Shown here: piece by piece, positions 11,512 to 21,784 of the stretch
How the letters are laid out: each line of letters starts with the position of its first letter
How positions within the stretch are numbered: the stretch's first letter is position 1
From: Glutinoglossum americanum
Lineage: Eukaryota > Ascomycota > Geoglossomycetes > Geoglossales > Geoglossaceae
Length of the DNA stretch: 64,000 bases
Direction: 5' to 3'
NCBI GenBank assembly: GCA_020080175.1
Contig: JAGHQL010000020.1
Coordinates: forward strand, 77,181-141,180
Translations under genes and position numbers: made by a program
The notes under the pieces: model-generated
Databases searched by the model: none
Told to the model about the DNA's origin: nothing
The model's input: the letters and a program-made list of their open reading frames with translations, nothing else

Positions 11512-13178
11512 TCACACGCTGATAGTTTTGAGGACCCTAGAGAGCACCTGTTAGAAAAGCTGAACCATTGGAAAGAGAGAAGGGGGTAACGTGCCCGAAT
11601 CCAAGTCCGCCGGTCGCCATCACTACCCCTGGAATCTGCGGGTGCCAGTGCGCCTCCTTGACCATCTCTGTATAATGCACAAATAATAATTGCGGCGGCA
11701 CTCCTTCCACCCCAGCTGTATCCTTACTCTCCTCATCGTCCAGCTCGACTGCCAGATCCCACAGCGTCAGGGTATTATCACCTGCTGCGACGGCCACAAT
11801 GGAGTCTTCTTGCGGATGCCACTCTATAGATGTGATCTGCTCCTTGTGGAAGTTGAAGCTCGCCACAGGAGTGGAGGTTGCGTCCGCAGGTGGCGATGAC
11901 GAACCAGCCACAGAGGGCTTCCAGGAGCGAAGGTCCCAGACCGCCCATGTGCCGTCGTCCGCGCCGGTTGCGAGGAGATGCGAGGTTTGATGCGACCACG
12001 ATATCACATTGACATCTACTTTGCTAGCCTGGACGCTCACGGCCGGTTTGTGGGTTTTCGATCGCAAGTCCCAGATCTTAACTGTCCCATCGCTACTCGC
12101 GGAGGCAAACACATTGCGCTCGACAGGCGACCATTGAATGTCTTCAACGCTGCTTTCATGGCCAGTGAAGGGTCGATCGTCGATGGCCCAGCTACCACCT
12201 TCAGTGCGGGTTGTGGCGAATATTTTACCTGCGTTGTCCCCTGTGAGGAGTTTGCCTTGTGGCAATAGAGGCGACCAGTCCACTGCGTAGCCTTCAACAC
12301 CTCTGTGCATCCGTAGAGTAGATATTGCTTTGCTTTGCTGCTGGCTTACAGTTGTTCCAGGGGTGTCAAAAGATGTGAGATGAGGTGTGATATCGTGGAT
12401 AAGGACCTGCCCTGTTTCTGTCATAGTCGCAGTCAAGGTCACAGGAGGCACGGAGGAATTTAGCGGTGGTGACTGATGGGCTCGTATCCTATTCGTGGTC
12501 GAGGATAGTGGAATAGACTTGGACTCCAGTATTGGATCTGAGTCTTCACTATCATTGTCATCTGAATCCTCGTCGTCGTCTCGTATTTGCTCCATCCTGC
12601 TCAAGCCGCTGAGTTTCATGACCATCAATTCATTTTCCCTTTCTCTGCCGCTCTCAGCCTGCGTGCCGGCAACAGCATAAATCGTCGCTGGGTAAACACT
12701 CCGTTCATCCCCCAGGTTATCCCGTATTATATCGAATGAGAGGCATGGCCAAGTAGCCGTAAGAGTATGGAGCATCTCGTAGGTAGTTGGATCCGGAGTC
12801 AACGTTTCACCAGCAGCCAACCGATGCCTTCCTGGGATGAATGTTTTCTGGTCCACCTCCATAGAATCTGCGCATCCTCATCCATTAGCATCTGCAACCA
12901 CAATGCTTTTCAACAGGCATAGGGCAAATTCCGTACCCACTTCCACCATATGGGGCGGGTGTCTGCCTTCACATACCATTCTGTTCTTCAGTCTCTCGCT
13001 CTTCGTCTGGTCGACCGTCTACGCCGGCCTCGAGTATTTCATCCTCGCTCTCAAACTCATCCTCGTACTCGTCTTCGAATTCGCCAATCTCATCACTCTC
13101 CTCCGGCTTCGCAGGCCGATTGCCACTCTTGAGAGCATCATACTCGGTCCCCACGGGCTCGGCAGGGCGCTTCCCCAT
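11512..13178 (-). CDS. RRB1: Rrb1/GRWD1-type WD40 ribosome-assembly chaperone, 499 aa
   Basis: Exons on the minus strand: 13178..12977, 12867..11595 and 11536..11512. Intron 1 (109 bp) is GT-AG. Intron 2 (58 bp) starts with GC (TTCGG|GCACGT), has a CTAAC branch site and ends CTCTCTAG; splicing it restores the usual family ending GFGVLKTISV. The N-terminus is very acidic, followed by the family signature EAGVDGRPDEER, a conserved block PGRHRLAAGETLTPDPTTYE, and WD40 repeats with units such as VKIWDLRS, WAVWDLRS and LTLWDLA. Rrb1 (human GRWD1) is a nucle(ol)ar chaperone for ribosomal protein L3 in 60S assembly. The family assignment is firm. The gene is head to head with SPG1, about 540 bp apart. 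Confidence 0.93.
11537..11594 (-). other. GC-AG intron in RRB1
   Basis: The reverse strand reads GG|GCACGT at the donor, CTAAC as branch site, and CTCTCTAG|GGTCC at the acceptor. No GT donor nearby keeps the frame. The resulting last exon has only 25 nt (7 codons plus stop) and reproduces the conserved C-terminus. Confidence 0.8.
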
Positions 13179-13721
13179 CTTGTTGATTTGTTGCTTAGCC
13201 CAAGGTTCGAGTTCGTACCGATAGCGAGCGTTTAGCAGTTTGTGTCGTTTGTTTCGAACTTTTTTTTCTGGTGGGCCGCTAACCGCATTTCGCTTAATCG
13301 ACCGTTCAATTACCGGGCATCATTTGCTTACCTTGAGAATGGCAACGCGCTGCTAAGAAACAACTCCATGAACTTCCTCCAGCAACTGTCTTTTCCCTTA
13401 TTCTCACCAGTCTACTCTTTCCACGTACAAGGCATACCGGTCATTGTTGTGCATCCTGTCGTGATATTACCCTGTCCTTCCCTCTGTTAATCCCACCCAC
13501 GCGTGAGTGTCTGTATCATCCGTTAGAGGCATTCTCGTGATACCGGCAGTATCAAACGCGTTCCCGGCCACTACGCCGTTAACCATCGGGGGTTCTCTGT
13601 GTTAAGAAGCACGGGTGGCAGTTTTTGCGACTGACATATCTCCCTTACGTTTTCCTATCTGACACAAGAAGCATTAACGATCTTCCGCCCACTGGTCGTC
13701 GAGACCTTGAATATCGTCGAG
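13179..13721. promoter_or_regulatory. shared divergent promoter of RRB1 and SPG1
   Basis: 543 bp between two start codons facing away from each other. It must contain both promoters and 5' UTRs. Pyrimidine-rich stretches and a T run near 13260 are visible. I could not pick out a specific factor site with confidence. Confidence 0.55.
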
Positions 13722-15122
13722 ATGGATTTCACTATGGCCTCGCAGACGCCCCTGCCTCGGGATGATCTAACCCCACCTCCAGGTCAGGCCCACAGTTCAC
13801 CCTACGAGGGGCACCAAGAAGACCGACTCATGGTCGGCATAGACGCTGACCCCACCACTACACCGACTGGGGCGTACAACAATGGCTACAATGGCTACAC
13901 CCAAAGCAACGGCAACACAAATAATTCTCGCCACCAGATGTCCCAATCCACTGATTACTCCGCTTCTCAACAATCGCCATCCCCGTCCACGCCAGACTCA
14001 AACGGTAGATACGCACCTTCAAACCTTTATCCTCAACATCCTCAACAACATCAACAAGCAGCACAAAATTCACGTCCTTCGTCTGGGCTCTCTGGTTCGA
14101 GCGAGAGGTATGCACAATACCCGCAGCCACAGTTACAACAAGAGAACCGTTCGACGACGTACCAAGATCAGAACTCGCGATCCTCACAACAGCAAGCCGC
14201 AGAACAGGCGGCAAGGAACAAGAACAGTGTGGTGATTAAGGTTGGTATGGTAGGGGATGCACAGATTGGCAAGACGAGTTTGATGGTGAAATATGTGGAG
14301 GGAAGTTGGGATGAGGATTACATTCAAACACTAGGTAGATCCCCATCCCCCATAAGCAGCCTAGTAGTGCAAGGGAGCCAGCCCCATGGCTCAGCCACAT
14401 ACCACTCTATACGATATCGCTTACAATTCAGCATATCGTCATTCTTTACGTCGGTTGTTAACTGTTATATTTTGTAGGCGTCAACTTTATGGAAAAGACA
14501 ATCTCAATTCGTAACACAGAAATCACCTTCTCCATATGGGACCTCGGTGGCCAGAGAGAATTTGTCAATATGCTCCCTCTTGTCTGCAACGATGCCGTCG
14601 CGATCCTCTTTATGTTTGACCTCACACGAAAGAGCACATTGAATTCCATCAAGGAATGGTATCGCCAGGGGCGAGGTTTCAATAAAACTGCCATCCCGTT
14701 TCTGGTGGGGACCAAATATGATCATTTTGTGAACTTCCCGAGGGAAGACCAAGAGGAGATAAGTAATCAGGTCGGTTCTATCCTATCGATGTGGACTCAC
14801 GTTGGGGTTGGGGTTGTTTGACGAATACTAATTATTTAAACACGGTAGGCGCGACGGTTTGCAAAGGCGATGAGAGCAAGTTTAATTTTCAGTAGCACAA
14901 GCCACAGCATCAACGTGCAGAAGGTGAGCTTCGATCCTACATCGGCGTCATCTGCAAGCGCTCAGGGGCAGAACCAGAAATATTCGAAATAGACAAATAG
15001 CTAATTTCCATCCAATGTAGATTTTCAAAATCGTTCTCTCAAAAGCCTTCGATCTGAAATGCACCATCCCCGAGATCGAAAATGTCGGCGAGCCACTATT
15101 ACTGTACCAGTCCGTCGGCTAA
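13722..15122 (+). CDS. SPG1: Spg1/Tem1-type septation GTPase with long N-terminal extension, 360 aa
   Basis: Exons are 13722..14334, 14478..14770, 14849..14923 and 15021..15122. Introns are 143, 78 and 97 bp, all GT-AG, with CTAAT branch sites in the last two. The start is the first ATG in frame (MDFTMASQ); the frame upstream has only a TTG. Residues 1 to about 170 are low-complexity, rich in Gln, Ser, Pro, Asn and Tyr. The Ras-like domain starts about residue 173: P-loop GDAQIGKTS at 178, switch II WDLGGQ, and base-binding GTKYD in place of NKxD, which is typical of Spg1/Tem1. This GTPase acts at spindle pole bodies to trigger septation through the SIN/MEN kinase cascade. The GTPase core is certain; the role of the extension is unknown. 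Confidence 0.93.
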
Positions 15123-16619
15123 AGCCTCCGTTTCCTTCAGTTTTCTTGTTTCTTTTGTCACGTTTTTCTCAAGACAAGGGATCCCACCCGTAGGGGTAGC
15201 GGGAGCGAAGATGCTTCCGTCGCTGGGTATACGAGCGATGAATTCGATTGATTGAATGAAGCGTTACGGGAGCGTTACGTTCGAACGGGCGAGTTTGCAT
15301 CGGCGGGAAGGATGCCAGTTTGTCACCCACCCCAAAAAGATTGAGGCGGCGTGGCGTTTACTCTCTTTTAATCGAAGGGCCTTGTGTCTGCTGCATTCTC
15401 CGAGCAGTTGGGCTTGTTTTCCAGGTCTCGTGTTGTTCTTGCGAAACTTGGCATCGGGGTTTTCTTGGATGTAAATCTATTGTCCTTTCCCCTTTCCAAC
15501 TAATGCATCTGGTTTACTCTGTTTTTGCTTTTATCCAAGCAAGCGCTCAATGCCTCCCATCGAGAAGGAATAGATCGCCTCCCTTTGCGGATAAACCAAA
15601 TAAAAGGCACCCTCACACGGTGTGTTTCCGCAGGACCTACCGATTTTTTTTCCCCGAACGGTCCAAAACACTTCAGGTCTGGCAGATTTACATAATCACC
15701 CCCCCTTACCCCTTAAGGCCCATCCACAAAACCAACCACTCCTAGACGCCCGAAGTTTGTAGGGAACGAGGAAGTCAATCTCTAACGAGTGCATTTGGCA
15801 ATCTTAACCACAGACGTCGTCGTCCAATTAAACACCCCGATCGGCGAACAAGCCTCTGCCGGTCCCATCCCACATTTTGCGGCGGGGGGAAAAAAAAAAA
15901 AAAAAAATGATTAGTCAGGGCCCGGCAGACGCCAACAACGGCAGGACCTCCAGTCCAAGCATCAAAAAAAAAAAACCCCCCCCCCAATCTAATAAGCATG
16001 ACGCATGTATTGTCAGCCCGGACTCCCGGGCCAAAAAAAAAAAAAAAAAAAAGGCGGAGATAAGCTCATCGCGGGGGAAGAAGGGGGGGGGGGGAAGGGG
16101 AGGATGATGAGGCTCTGTCTTCTTGGTGGCCTGCTCGAGACGAAGGAGGAGCGGGAACAAGGGAATGCTTGCATGTGCAAAACGGAGGGTTATGGGCGGG
16201 GAAGGGAAAGGGAAGCAAGGCTTTACGGTATACTAATCAGGCTTTCTTTTTTTTTTTTTTTTTCCCTTTCGAAAAGATCTAGCCGGGTGAAGGTTGGGGG
16301 AGGTGAGTTGATTGGAGAGGTCTCCAGGAAAGTAAGCCATTACGACCTCGATGCATAGATAGGCCGATTAGGGATTCGGAAGAGGAGGGGGGGGGGGTTA
16401 CATCATAGATCCTCGATCCTCAAATATGTGCCCGCATTCCCCAGCATTCATCGTTCATTATCGCACCGCATTTTCTTTTCTACAAGACCCAGACGAGAGA
16501 GCTTTGGTTCAGTGACCTATCTTCAACGATTCGCAATAGTTATCTCCAACGGACAAGGACTGACAAGACGACCAACCAATTCCGCCCGTTCCGACAACAA
16601 AACTCAAAATATTAAAGAT
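15123..16619. other. intergenic: SPG1 3' flank and alcohol dehydrogenase promoter
   Basis: About 1.5 kb without a credible gene. The left third follows the SPG1 stop. The right two thirds contain a dense set of homopolymer runs (listed separately) and lead to the ADH start. Short ORFs across the runs encode only poly-Lys, poly-Phe or poly-Gly stretches. Confidence 0.5.
15890..16397. repeat. cluster of homopolymer runs in the ADH promoter
   Basis: Within about 510 bp there are runs of A (15890-15907, 15964-15975, 16033-16052), C (15976-15985), G (16083-16094 and 16387-16397) and T (16247-16263). Poly(dA:dT) tracts are known to exclude nucleosomes in fungal promoters. Exact lengths may be affected by sequencing error. 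Confidence 0.8.
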
Positions 16620-18007
16620 ATGGCAAGCTCACTCCCCAAGACTTTCAAGGCAGCCGTCTTCGAGAGTAAAGACACGCCATTGGTTATGAAGGACATTCCT
16701 CTCGAACTCCCCAAGGCCGGTGAGGTTCTGGTCAAGGTCCTGGCTACCGGTGTATGTCGCAGCGATGTTGGGGTCCAGGACGGGTCGTTCGGGAATTCAT
16801 TGTGAGTTAAAAAAAAAAAAAAAAAAAAAAAGAAATTGTCGTGGCAATACGCAGAAATAGCTAGCCTTGTAAACAAAGCCAGCTGCTGCTCGCCGTTTTC
16901 GTCCAGAACTTTAAAAACCCCCATGTATGCATATACCCCTTCCTGGAGAGCTGATATTTGAGGATAGCCCTATAATCCCAGGCCATGAGAGTATTGGTGA
17001 CGTTGTAGCTGTGGGACCAAATGAAACCCTTTGGGAAATCGGTGATAGGGTGGGAGCTCCGTGGCACGGTGGTCACGACGGTTTGTGCTACCCCTCACTA
17101 GATACACCTCGTGGTTACTGCTCAATGGTTAATGCCGTTCCGTTTGGTATAGGAACTTGCAGATCGTGCAGGCGGGGCCAATTTCAGATGTGCGGGAACA
17201 GAGCTATCAATGGTGTGTCTCGGAATGGTGGCTGTAAGTGTCTAGTGTCAATGCGGAACTTATTCGTGTATACACACCCTAATGGTACCGCGTAACCACG
17301 CTAGATGCCGAATACGTGATGCTTCGCCGCGAGGCTGTTGTCAGCGTCCCGAAAGACGTCGACCCTGCTGCATTCGCCCCGCTTCTTTGTGCGGGTGTCA
17401 CGACATTCAATAGCATCCGACAAATGGGTATCCTTCCGGGGGAAGTCGTTGCCATCCAGGGCCTAGGAGGGCTAGGTCATCTGGCCGTCCAATTCGCTGC
17501 CAAGATGGGATTCCGAGTGGTTGCCCTATCGAGCCGTGCGGGGAAGGAGGCCTTTGCGAAGAATTTTGGAGCGACAGACTACATCGACTGCAGTTCGGAG
17601 GATCCTGTAGCTAAGCTGAACAGTATGGGTGGCGCAGCCCTCATCGTCGCAACGGCCCCCGATCCAAAGGCTATCACGCCCCTGGTAGGCGCCCTCCACC
17701 CCGGGGGCAAGCTTCTAATCCTCGCGCGTAGGTTTCCCTACCCGTGTACAACATTCCGGGCAGGGCTAACTGTGCTACAGCTTGCGGAGAGGTCCCCCTT
17801 GACACCACCCACCTGATCTTACAGGGCTGCTCGGTACACGGATGGCCTAGCGGAGCCAGCCTTGACAGCGAGGAGACAATTGCCTTTGCTCAACTGGAGC
17901 ACGTCAACTGTTTGATCGAGAAGTATCCTCTCCAGGATGCTCAGAAGGCGTATGAGCATATGTTGAGTGGCAAGGCCAGGTTCCGCGCTGTCCTCGTGAT
18001 GCAGTAG
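16620..18007 (+). CDS. zinc-dependent alcohol dehydrogenase (MDR family), 341 aa
   Basis: Exons are 16620..16801, 16968..17080, 17153..17233, 17305..17727 and 17781..18007. The splice sites restore the family sequence: SFGNSFPIIPGHESIG, then HGGHDGTCRSCRRGQFQMC, then NGGYAEYVMLR. Catalytic-zinc ligands are C46, H67 with E68, and a Cys in LLCAGVTTF. In the structural-zinc lobe C101, C104 and C112 are present, and the first ligand position is Asp98 instead of Cys. The nucleotide-binding site is GLGGLGHLAVQFA. It should oxidise a primary alcohol or reduce an aldehyde with NAD(P)H in the cytosol; the substrate cannot be told. Intron 1 has a 23-nt A run right after its donor. Intron 2 (72 bp) is a multiple of three without stops, so it can be mistaken for coding sequence. 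Confidence 0.9.
17081..17152 (+). other. stop-free in-frame intron in the ADH gene
   Basis: Donor ACG|GTTTGT, acceptor GGTATAG|GAAC. It is 72 bp, exactly 24 codons, with no stop in the host frame. Retaining it would insert 24 residues just before the structural-zinc cysteines; removing it gives the standard family sequence. Confidence 0.75.
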
Positions 18008-18332
18008 ATAGGGATCGAAAGTGGCTGTCTTTACCACCTACCTGATTAAATGAAAGTGGCTGTCATTACCGCTGCCGCGACGAATCCAAAATTGTTGGAT
18101 CACATAACTCCCGAGATGTGATTGCGAGCTCCCATGATACGAGTGTTTGTATGTTTGCATGCCTGAAACTTATCGATGACGTGAGCTTGGAGCTTAGAGT
18201 TTGGAGTTTGGAGTTTTGGGGGGTTCGAACATGGCGTCGTAGCACAGCAAGCGATGGCGGTTAAAACTCTGGCTCGCCCTGCCCTCTCTGCCTGGTGACA
18301 TCACGGCCAGCGGACAGTTATGCTGGATGTTA

Positions 18333-18366
18333 ATATACACGTGTATACGCGTGTATGCACGTACGT
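18333..18366. promoter_or_regulatory. 34-bp alternating purine-pyrimidine tract with a CACGTG box
   Basis: Every base alternates purine/pyrimidine from 18333 to 18366, a pattern able to adopt Z-DNA. A CACGTG E-box (18338-18343), the site of bHLH regulators, sits inside it. The location is about 330 bp beyond the ADH stop. Any regulatory role is inference. Confidence 0.4.
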
Positions 18367-18460
18367 TCATGTAGAGTACCTTCTTCCGCTAGGGAGAGAC
18401 GACGCAGAGTAGAGATGTCCTCCTGATCTAGCGCGCAACCCCCCGCTGAATCAGCAGAGC

Positions 18461-18485
18461 GATGTGATGTGATGTGATGCGATGT
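18461..18485. repeat. short tandem repeat, 5-bp unit GATGT
   Basis: Five tandem copies of GATGT, the fourth with one change (GATGC). It is a simple-sequence repeat in intergenic DNA. Confidence 0.8.
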
Positions 18486-18797
18486 GGATAGTTATCCTCG
18501 AAACACCAAACCGACCCGTACGAGCGGGGTGAATCGAATGGCACTTTGTACGTTGATGCCAAATGCACACCGCAATCTCCAGCACACATGATGCATGTAC
18601 GCTGCTTCACGGCAACAGCAGCCGGCGGCAACACGAGGTGAGATACAACAAGCAGGGCATCGCCTGGGGACAAACCTCAAACCCAACGCCGACTCGAAAC
18701 CGCCAAGGTCACCCTCCTGAAACCCGCTTAGCATGGTCGTCGGGCACCGCTGAGCTTCAGCGTCTTCAGCATCGTCTCAGGGCAGCCGGGGGATTGG

Positions 18798-18836
18798 TTG
18801 GGTCTTGGGTCGTTGGGTCGTTGGGTCGCTGGGTCG
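18798..18836. repeat. short tandem repeat, 8-bp unit TTGGGTCG
   Basis: Five tandem copies: the first is one base short, the next three are perfect and the last has one change. It is G-rich on the plus strand. Confidence 0.8.
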
Positions 18837-18992
18837 TGGAGCCGAGACGCCCAGCTTTTACCGGGCCCCTCCGTCTTGGCCTTTGCGTCTTGGCCTCGTA
18901 TAGAAGCGCACGAGAGCAGCGGCGAATCGAATGCTCGCGCAGCCATCGAAACGTCGTTCGTGACTGTCGTTGGCGCTGGCGTCTACATTCTG

Positions 18993-19028
18993 CAGCAGCA
19001 GCAGCAGCTGCTGCTGCTGCTGCTGCTG
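18993..19028. repeat. (CAG)5(CTG)7 palindromic trinucleotide repeat
   Basis: Five CAG units are followed directly by seven CTG units, making a 32-bp perfect inverted repeat with no spacer centred at 19007/19008. Such a sequence can form a long hairpin or cruciform. It lies about 700 bp upstream of the secreted-protein gene. Confidence 0.85.
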
Positions 19029-19726
19029 CCGCCGCTCTCTCTGGCTTCACCGAGTGCTCCTAACCACGGCCATTGGTTGGACAGGATCGGAAGCTGCCCC
19101 CAGCGAGAGTGTTTTGTTTCATTCAGTTGTCCTCACCCCCTCCCCGTCTCACGCCTCCCTTTCATCCATCGCCACGATCCTCCAAGCCCCAGGACAAGCG
19201 TTCGGCGTGCAGCCCTGCCGATGGTGCCGACGGTTGGTTTTGCAACCCTTATTTCCCTATCGGGGACGCGCTCGTGCCAGGTTGTCTGTGCCCATTTGAA
19301 GCAGTACCGACCCTGCTTCGCTTTCCCTCCTTTCCTTTCTTTCCCTCCCTTACTCATGCTGCCCTTCCTTATTTTTCTTCCTGGTCTGTGACACTGTTGT
19401 TCTTTTCACGGCGACCTTTCCTTTTTGTCATTTGTTGGGTTTGCCCTTTTTTCTTCCGAGTTGGCTAAAGTGCTGTGCACCGCCACCAAGTGAATGAGAT
19501 AGGGATTCGCTCTAGGCTTTTCTTTCGTTATAACCCACCACCTGCCGGTCCTCGTCTGAAGTTACACATTCTTTCTATTGTTAGACTGCTCGCCGGTGTG
19601 AGCGTCTTATTAGCCAGGGGATCTTAGGATTCCTGTATCTCGGTCTCATAAACCCACCTGTAGCCACGATACCTCAGTGTCCTCACTGTCGCACCGAACG
19701 GCGACAGCAATTCCACTAAAGACAAC

Positions 19727-20461
19727 ATGCGAAACCCCCGCATCGAACTGCTGGTCTTGCCATTCCTCCTCCCGCTCACATCCGCCATCTCTCTAGCATC
19801 ATTCCAAATCATCATCTCGGACAGTCTGTCCGCCACATGCCTCAGTGCCTACAACGCCGAAATTCCAAACTGCCAGCGTTCAGATTTCACGATATCCGGT
19901 CCATGCTCAGCCGCCTGTGCTGCGTCCTTGCAAAAGACAGGCTCTTCGGTGATGCTGGCATGTGGTCGGGTGCCGGCGAGCTCGTCAACCCTGTTGGGGT
20001 TAGTGTTGGAAGGGAAGATAATGGCTGCGCTGTGTCCAAAGGCTGCGCTACCGATATCAGTGTCAGCAGGAGCCCCAACTACGACATCACCATCCCCATC
20101 CCCAACGACAACAGGCACGCTAGCAACCCCTTCCTCCTCATTGTCCTCTACATCGCCTTCACCCTCCTCATCTCAATCTACCCCAACGTCGTCAGCAACG
20201 TCTACACAATCTTACAACTCAATCCTCACCCTGTCCTACGATTCGAACTTCAACCATCCCACCTCACTCACGACCTCAGCAAAAACGCAGCCAGCATCCC
20301 CATCCGCCAAGGCTTCTGCTCCTCCAGGTTTCAACGCTGGTTTAGCCGGAAGTCCCTTTGGAGACTTGGCTCAGAACGAGGGGAGGGGGCGAGATCAGAT
20401 CCCTCGTAGACTCCGCGCATTGGCTCTTGCTGGAACAGCTGCAGTCATATGGTGGTTCTGA
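19727..20461 (+). CDS. secreted, probably GPI-anchored Cys-rich protein, 244 aa
   Basis: Single exon. An N-terminal signal peptide (hydrophobic LLVLPFLLPLTSA, cleavage near residue 20) leads to a small domain with six cysteines at about residues 38, 49, 60, 64, 79 and 103, enough for three disulphides. Residues 115-200 are almost all Ser/Thr/Pro, as in O-mannosylated wall-protein stalks. The end carries a small-residue region and a hydrophobic tail (ALALAGTAAVIWWF), the layout of a GPI-attachment signal. It is likely a plasma-membrane or cell-wall protein. The Cys pattern does not match CFEM (eight Cys) or any family I can name. Gene and topology are well supported; function is unknown. Confidence 0.75.
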   Translation: MRNPRIELLVLPFLLPLTSAISLASFQIIISDSLSATCLSAYNAEIPNCQRSDFTISGPCSAACAASLQKTGSSVMLACGRVPASSSTLLGLVLEGKIMAALCPKAALPISVSAGAPTTTSPSPSPTTTGTLATPSSSLSSTSPSPSSSQSTPTSSATSTQSYNSILTLSYDSNFNHPTSLTTSAKTQPASPSAKASAPPGFNAGLAGSPFGDLAQNEGRGRDQIPRRLRALALAGTAAVIWWF

Positions 20462-21784
20462 GATACGATAGCTTCGAGACATGGTGGGATTTCATAGAGA
20501 CTATTTAATGGCCTCGGAACTTGCTAATTTATTCCTTATTGTGATATTTTTTTTTTCCGTTTCTATTTTCTTTAGGCCGGAGCAAGGGAGGTCGTTGCTT
20601 GTAGCAACACTCGTTGCGTCCTTCTTTTGCTCACATTTCTCTTTTCATCGATGCCGCCTCAGTCGGTCCGACGGAACAGAACTCCATGACACCGAAATTA
20701 GTTTCCCTAACTTACATTGCATATCTCCTACCTAGCGTTTTCTTTTCTTTATCGAAACGATGGGCAAAAGGGCTGGCGTCACGGGTATCACATCGCTTTT
20801 TTTTCGCGATTCACATTATCAATAATGAGCAAGGAGCCTCGACCACATGGTGTATTCTAGCTAAAAGGAGGGAAGGAAGAAACGAAAAGAATGACTTTCG
20901 TTCCGGTAAATTGTATGTATGTATATTACGCACATTGTAGCTTCCTTCTATACAATTTTATATAAGACCGTGCTGGCCCCCGTGATATCTTTCTCGCCAA
21001 AGCGCTGCGTACCGAGTGCAACTTCCCCAAGCCCCAACAAACGTACCCCCCTCCCCATCCCGTGGTTGAGAAGTAGAGTAGAAAACCTCGCAGATATAAA
21101 ACTCCACCTTCTAGCGTCTATTAGACGATCACATACGCAAGGCTGGAGACGGGTACAGTACATATTCTCTCTCCCCCTGGAAGAAACGGTAAAAAAAATA
21201 AAATAAAGAATAGGCAGCACCAAGACCAAGACTCGGACCCCGGAGCAAAAAAGCCTCGACGTGTGGCCTACATCCTTCTTGTACACCCCGACTGGGTATG
21301 GTTTTCTTTTCTACGTTTTGTCTTATTGGGATGCCTCGTGGGGTGGTGTTCCCGGCCACGAGGCATTGAGAAGGTGAGGGCCCAGATAAATTCATAAGGG
21401 GTATTCCGGCATTCCCCCCCACCCCAACCCCGAAAAAAGAATATTTGGTGTAGAGAACCCGCGCGTTAAATTCGATTGTTGATAGTCGTTCGCACCGGAT
21501 GATGAATAGAACCGCTTGTCTAGGACGCATGCGTACCCTGGATGTATTCTACCTACCCATAGATAGGATGTCCAATGTATTTTTCGACTTCACCTTGGGA
21601 ATATCGACTTCACAAACAGTGGTAAGGCGATGCTCCCAATCTGCCTTTGATTCGTTGTTTTGGGCTATCTATCTATGATGCCGCTAATTTCTATCACGAG
21701 CTATGAATTTCTTAATCGCTTCATGGCGAACCAGGGACGGAATGGCCTCGGCCATTTGCCCACTTCTAGACTCCTTAATCCAGT
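20462..21784. other. intergenic between convergent genes
   Basis: About 1.3 kb between the stop of the secreted-protein gene and the stop of CAND1. It contains T-rich stretches near 20550 and 20800 and no supportable gene. Confidence 0.5.

Larger units (their letters stand above)
18008..19726. other. 1.7-kb intergenic region with several simple repeats
   Basis: It lies between the ADH stop and the start of a secreted protein gene. Long overlapping ORFs between 18560 and 19470 on both strands arise from GC-rich simple repeats and show no domain. Individual repeat elements are listed separately. Confidence 0.5.

Noticed and set aside
13707-13721. upstream start for SPG1
   Set aside because: It is a TTG; the first ATG in frame is 13722.
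15877-16358. ORFs across the homopolymer runs
   Set aside because: They encode poly-Lys, poly-Gly or poly-Phe from mononucleotide tracts.
18220-18245. GGTTCGAAC-like string reminiscent of a tRNA T-loop
   Set aside because: Flanking bases do not pair into a T-stem and no D-arm or anticodon arm can be drawn.
18563-19468. several overlapping 100-200 codon ORFs on both strands
   Set aside because: Created by CAG/CTG and TTGGGTCG repeats and GC-rich sequence; poly-Ala and poly-Leu runs only.
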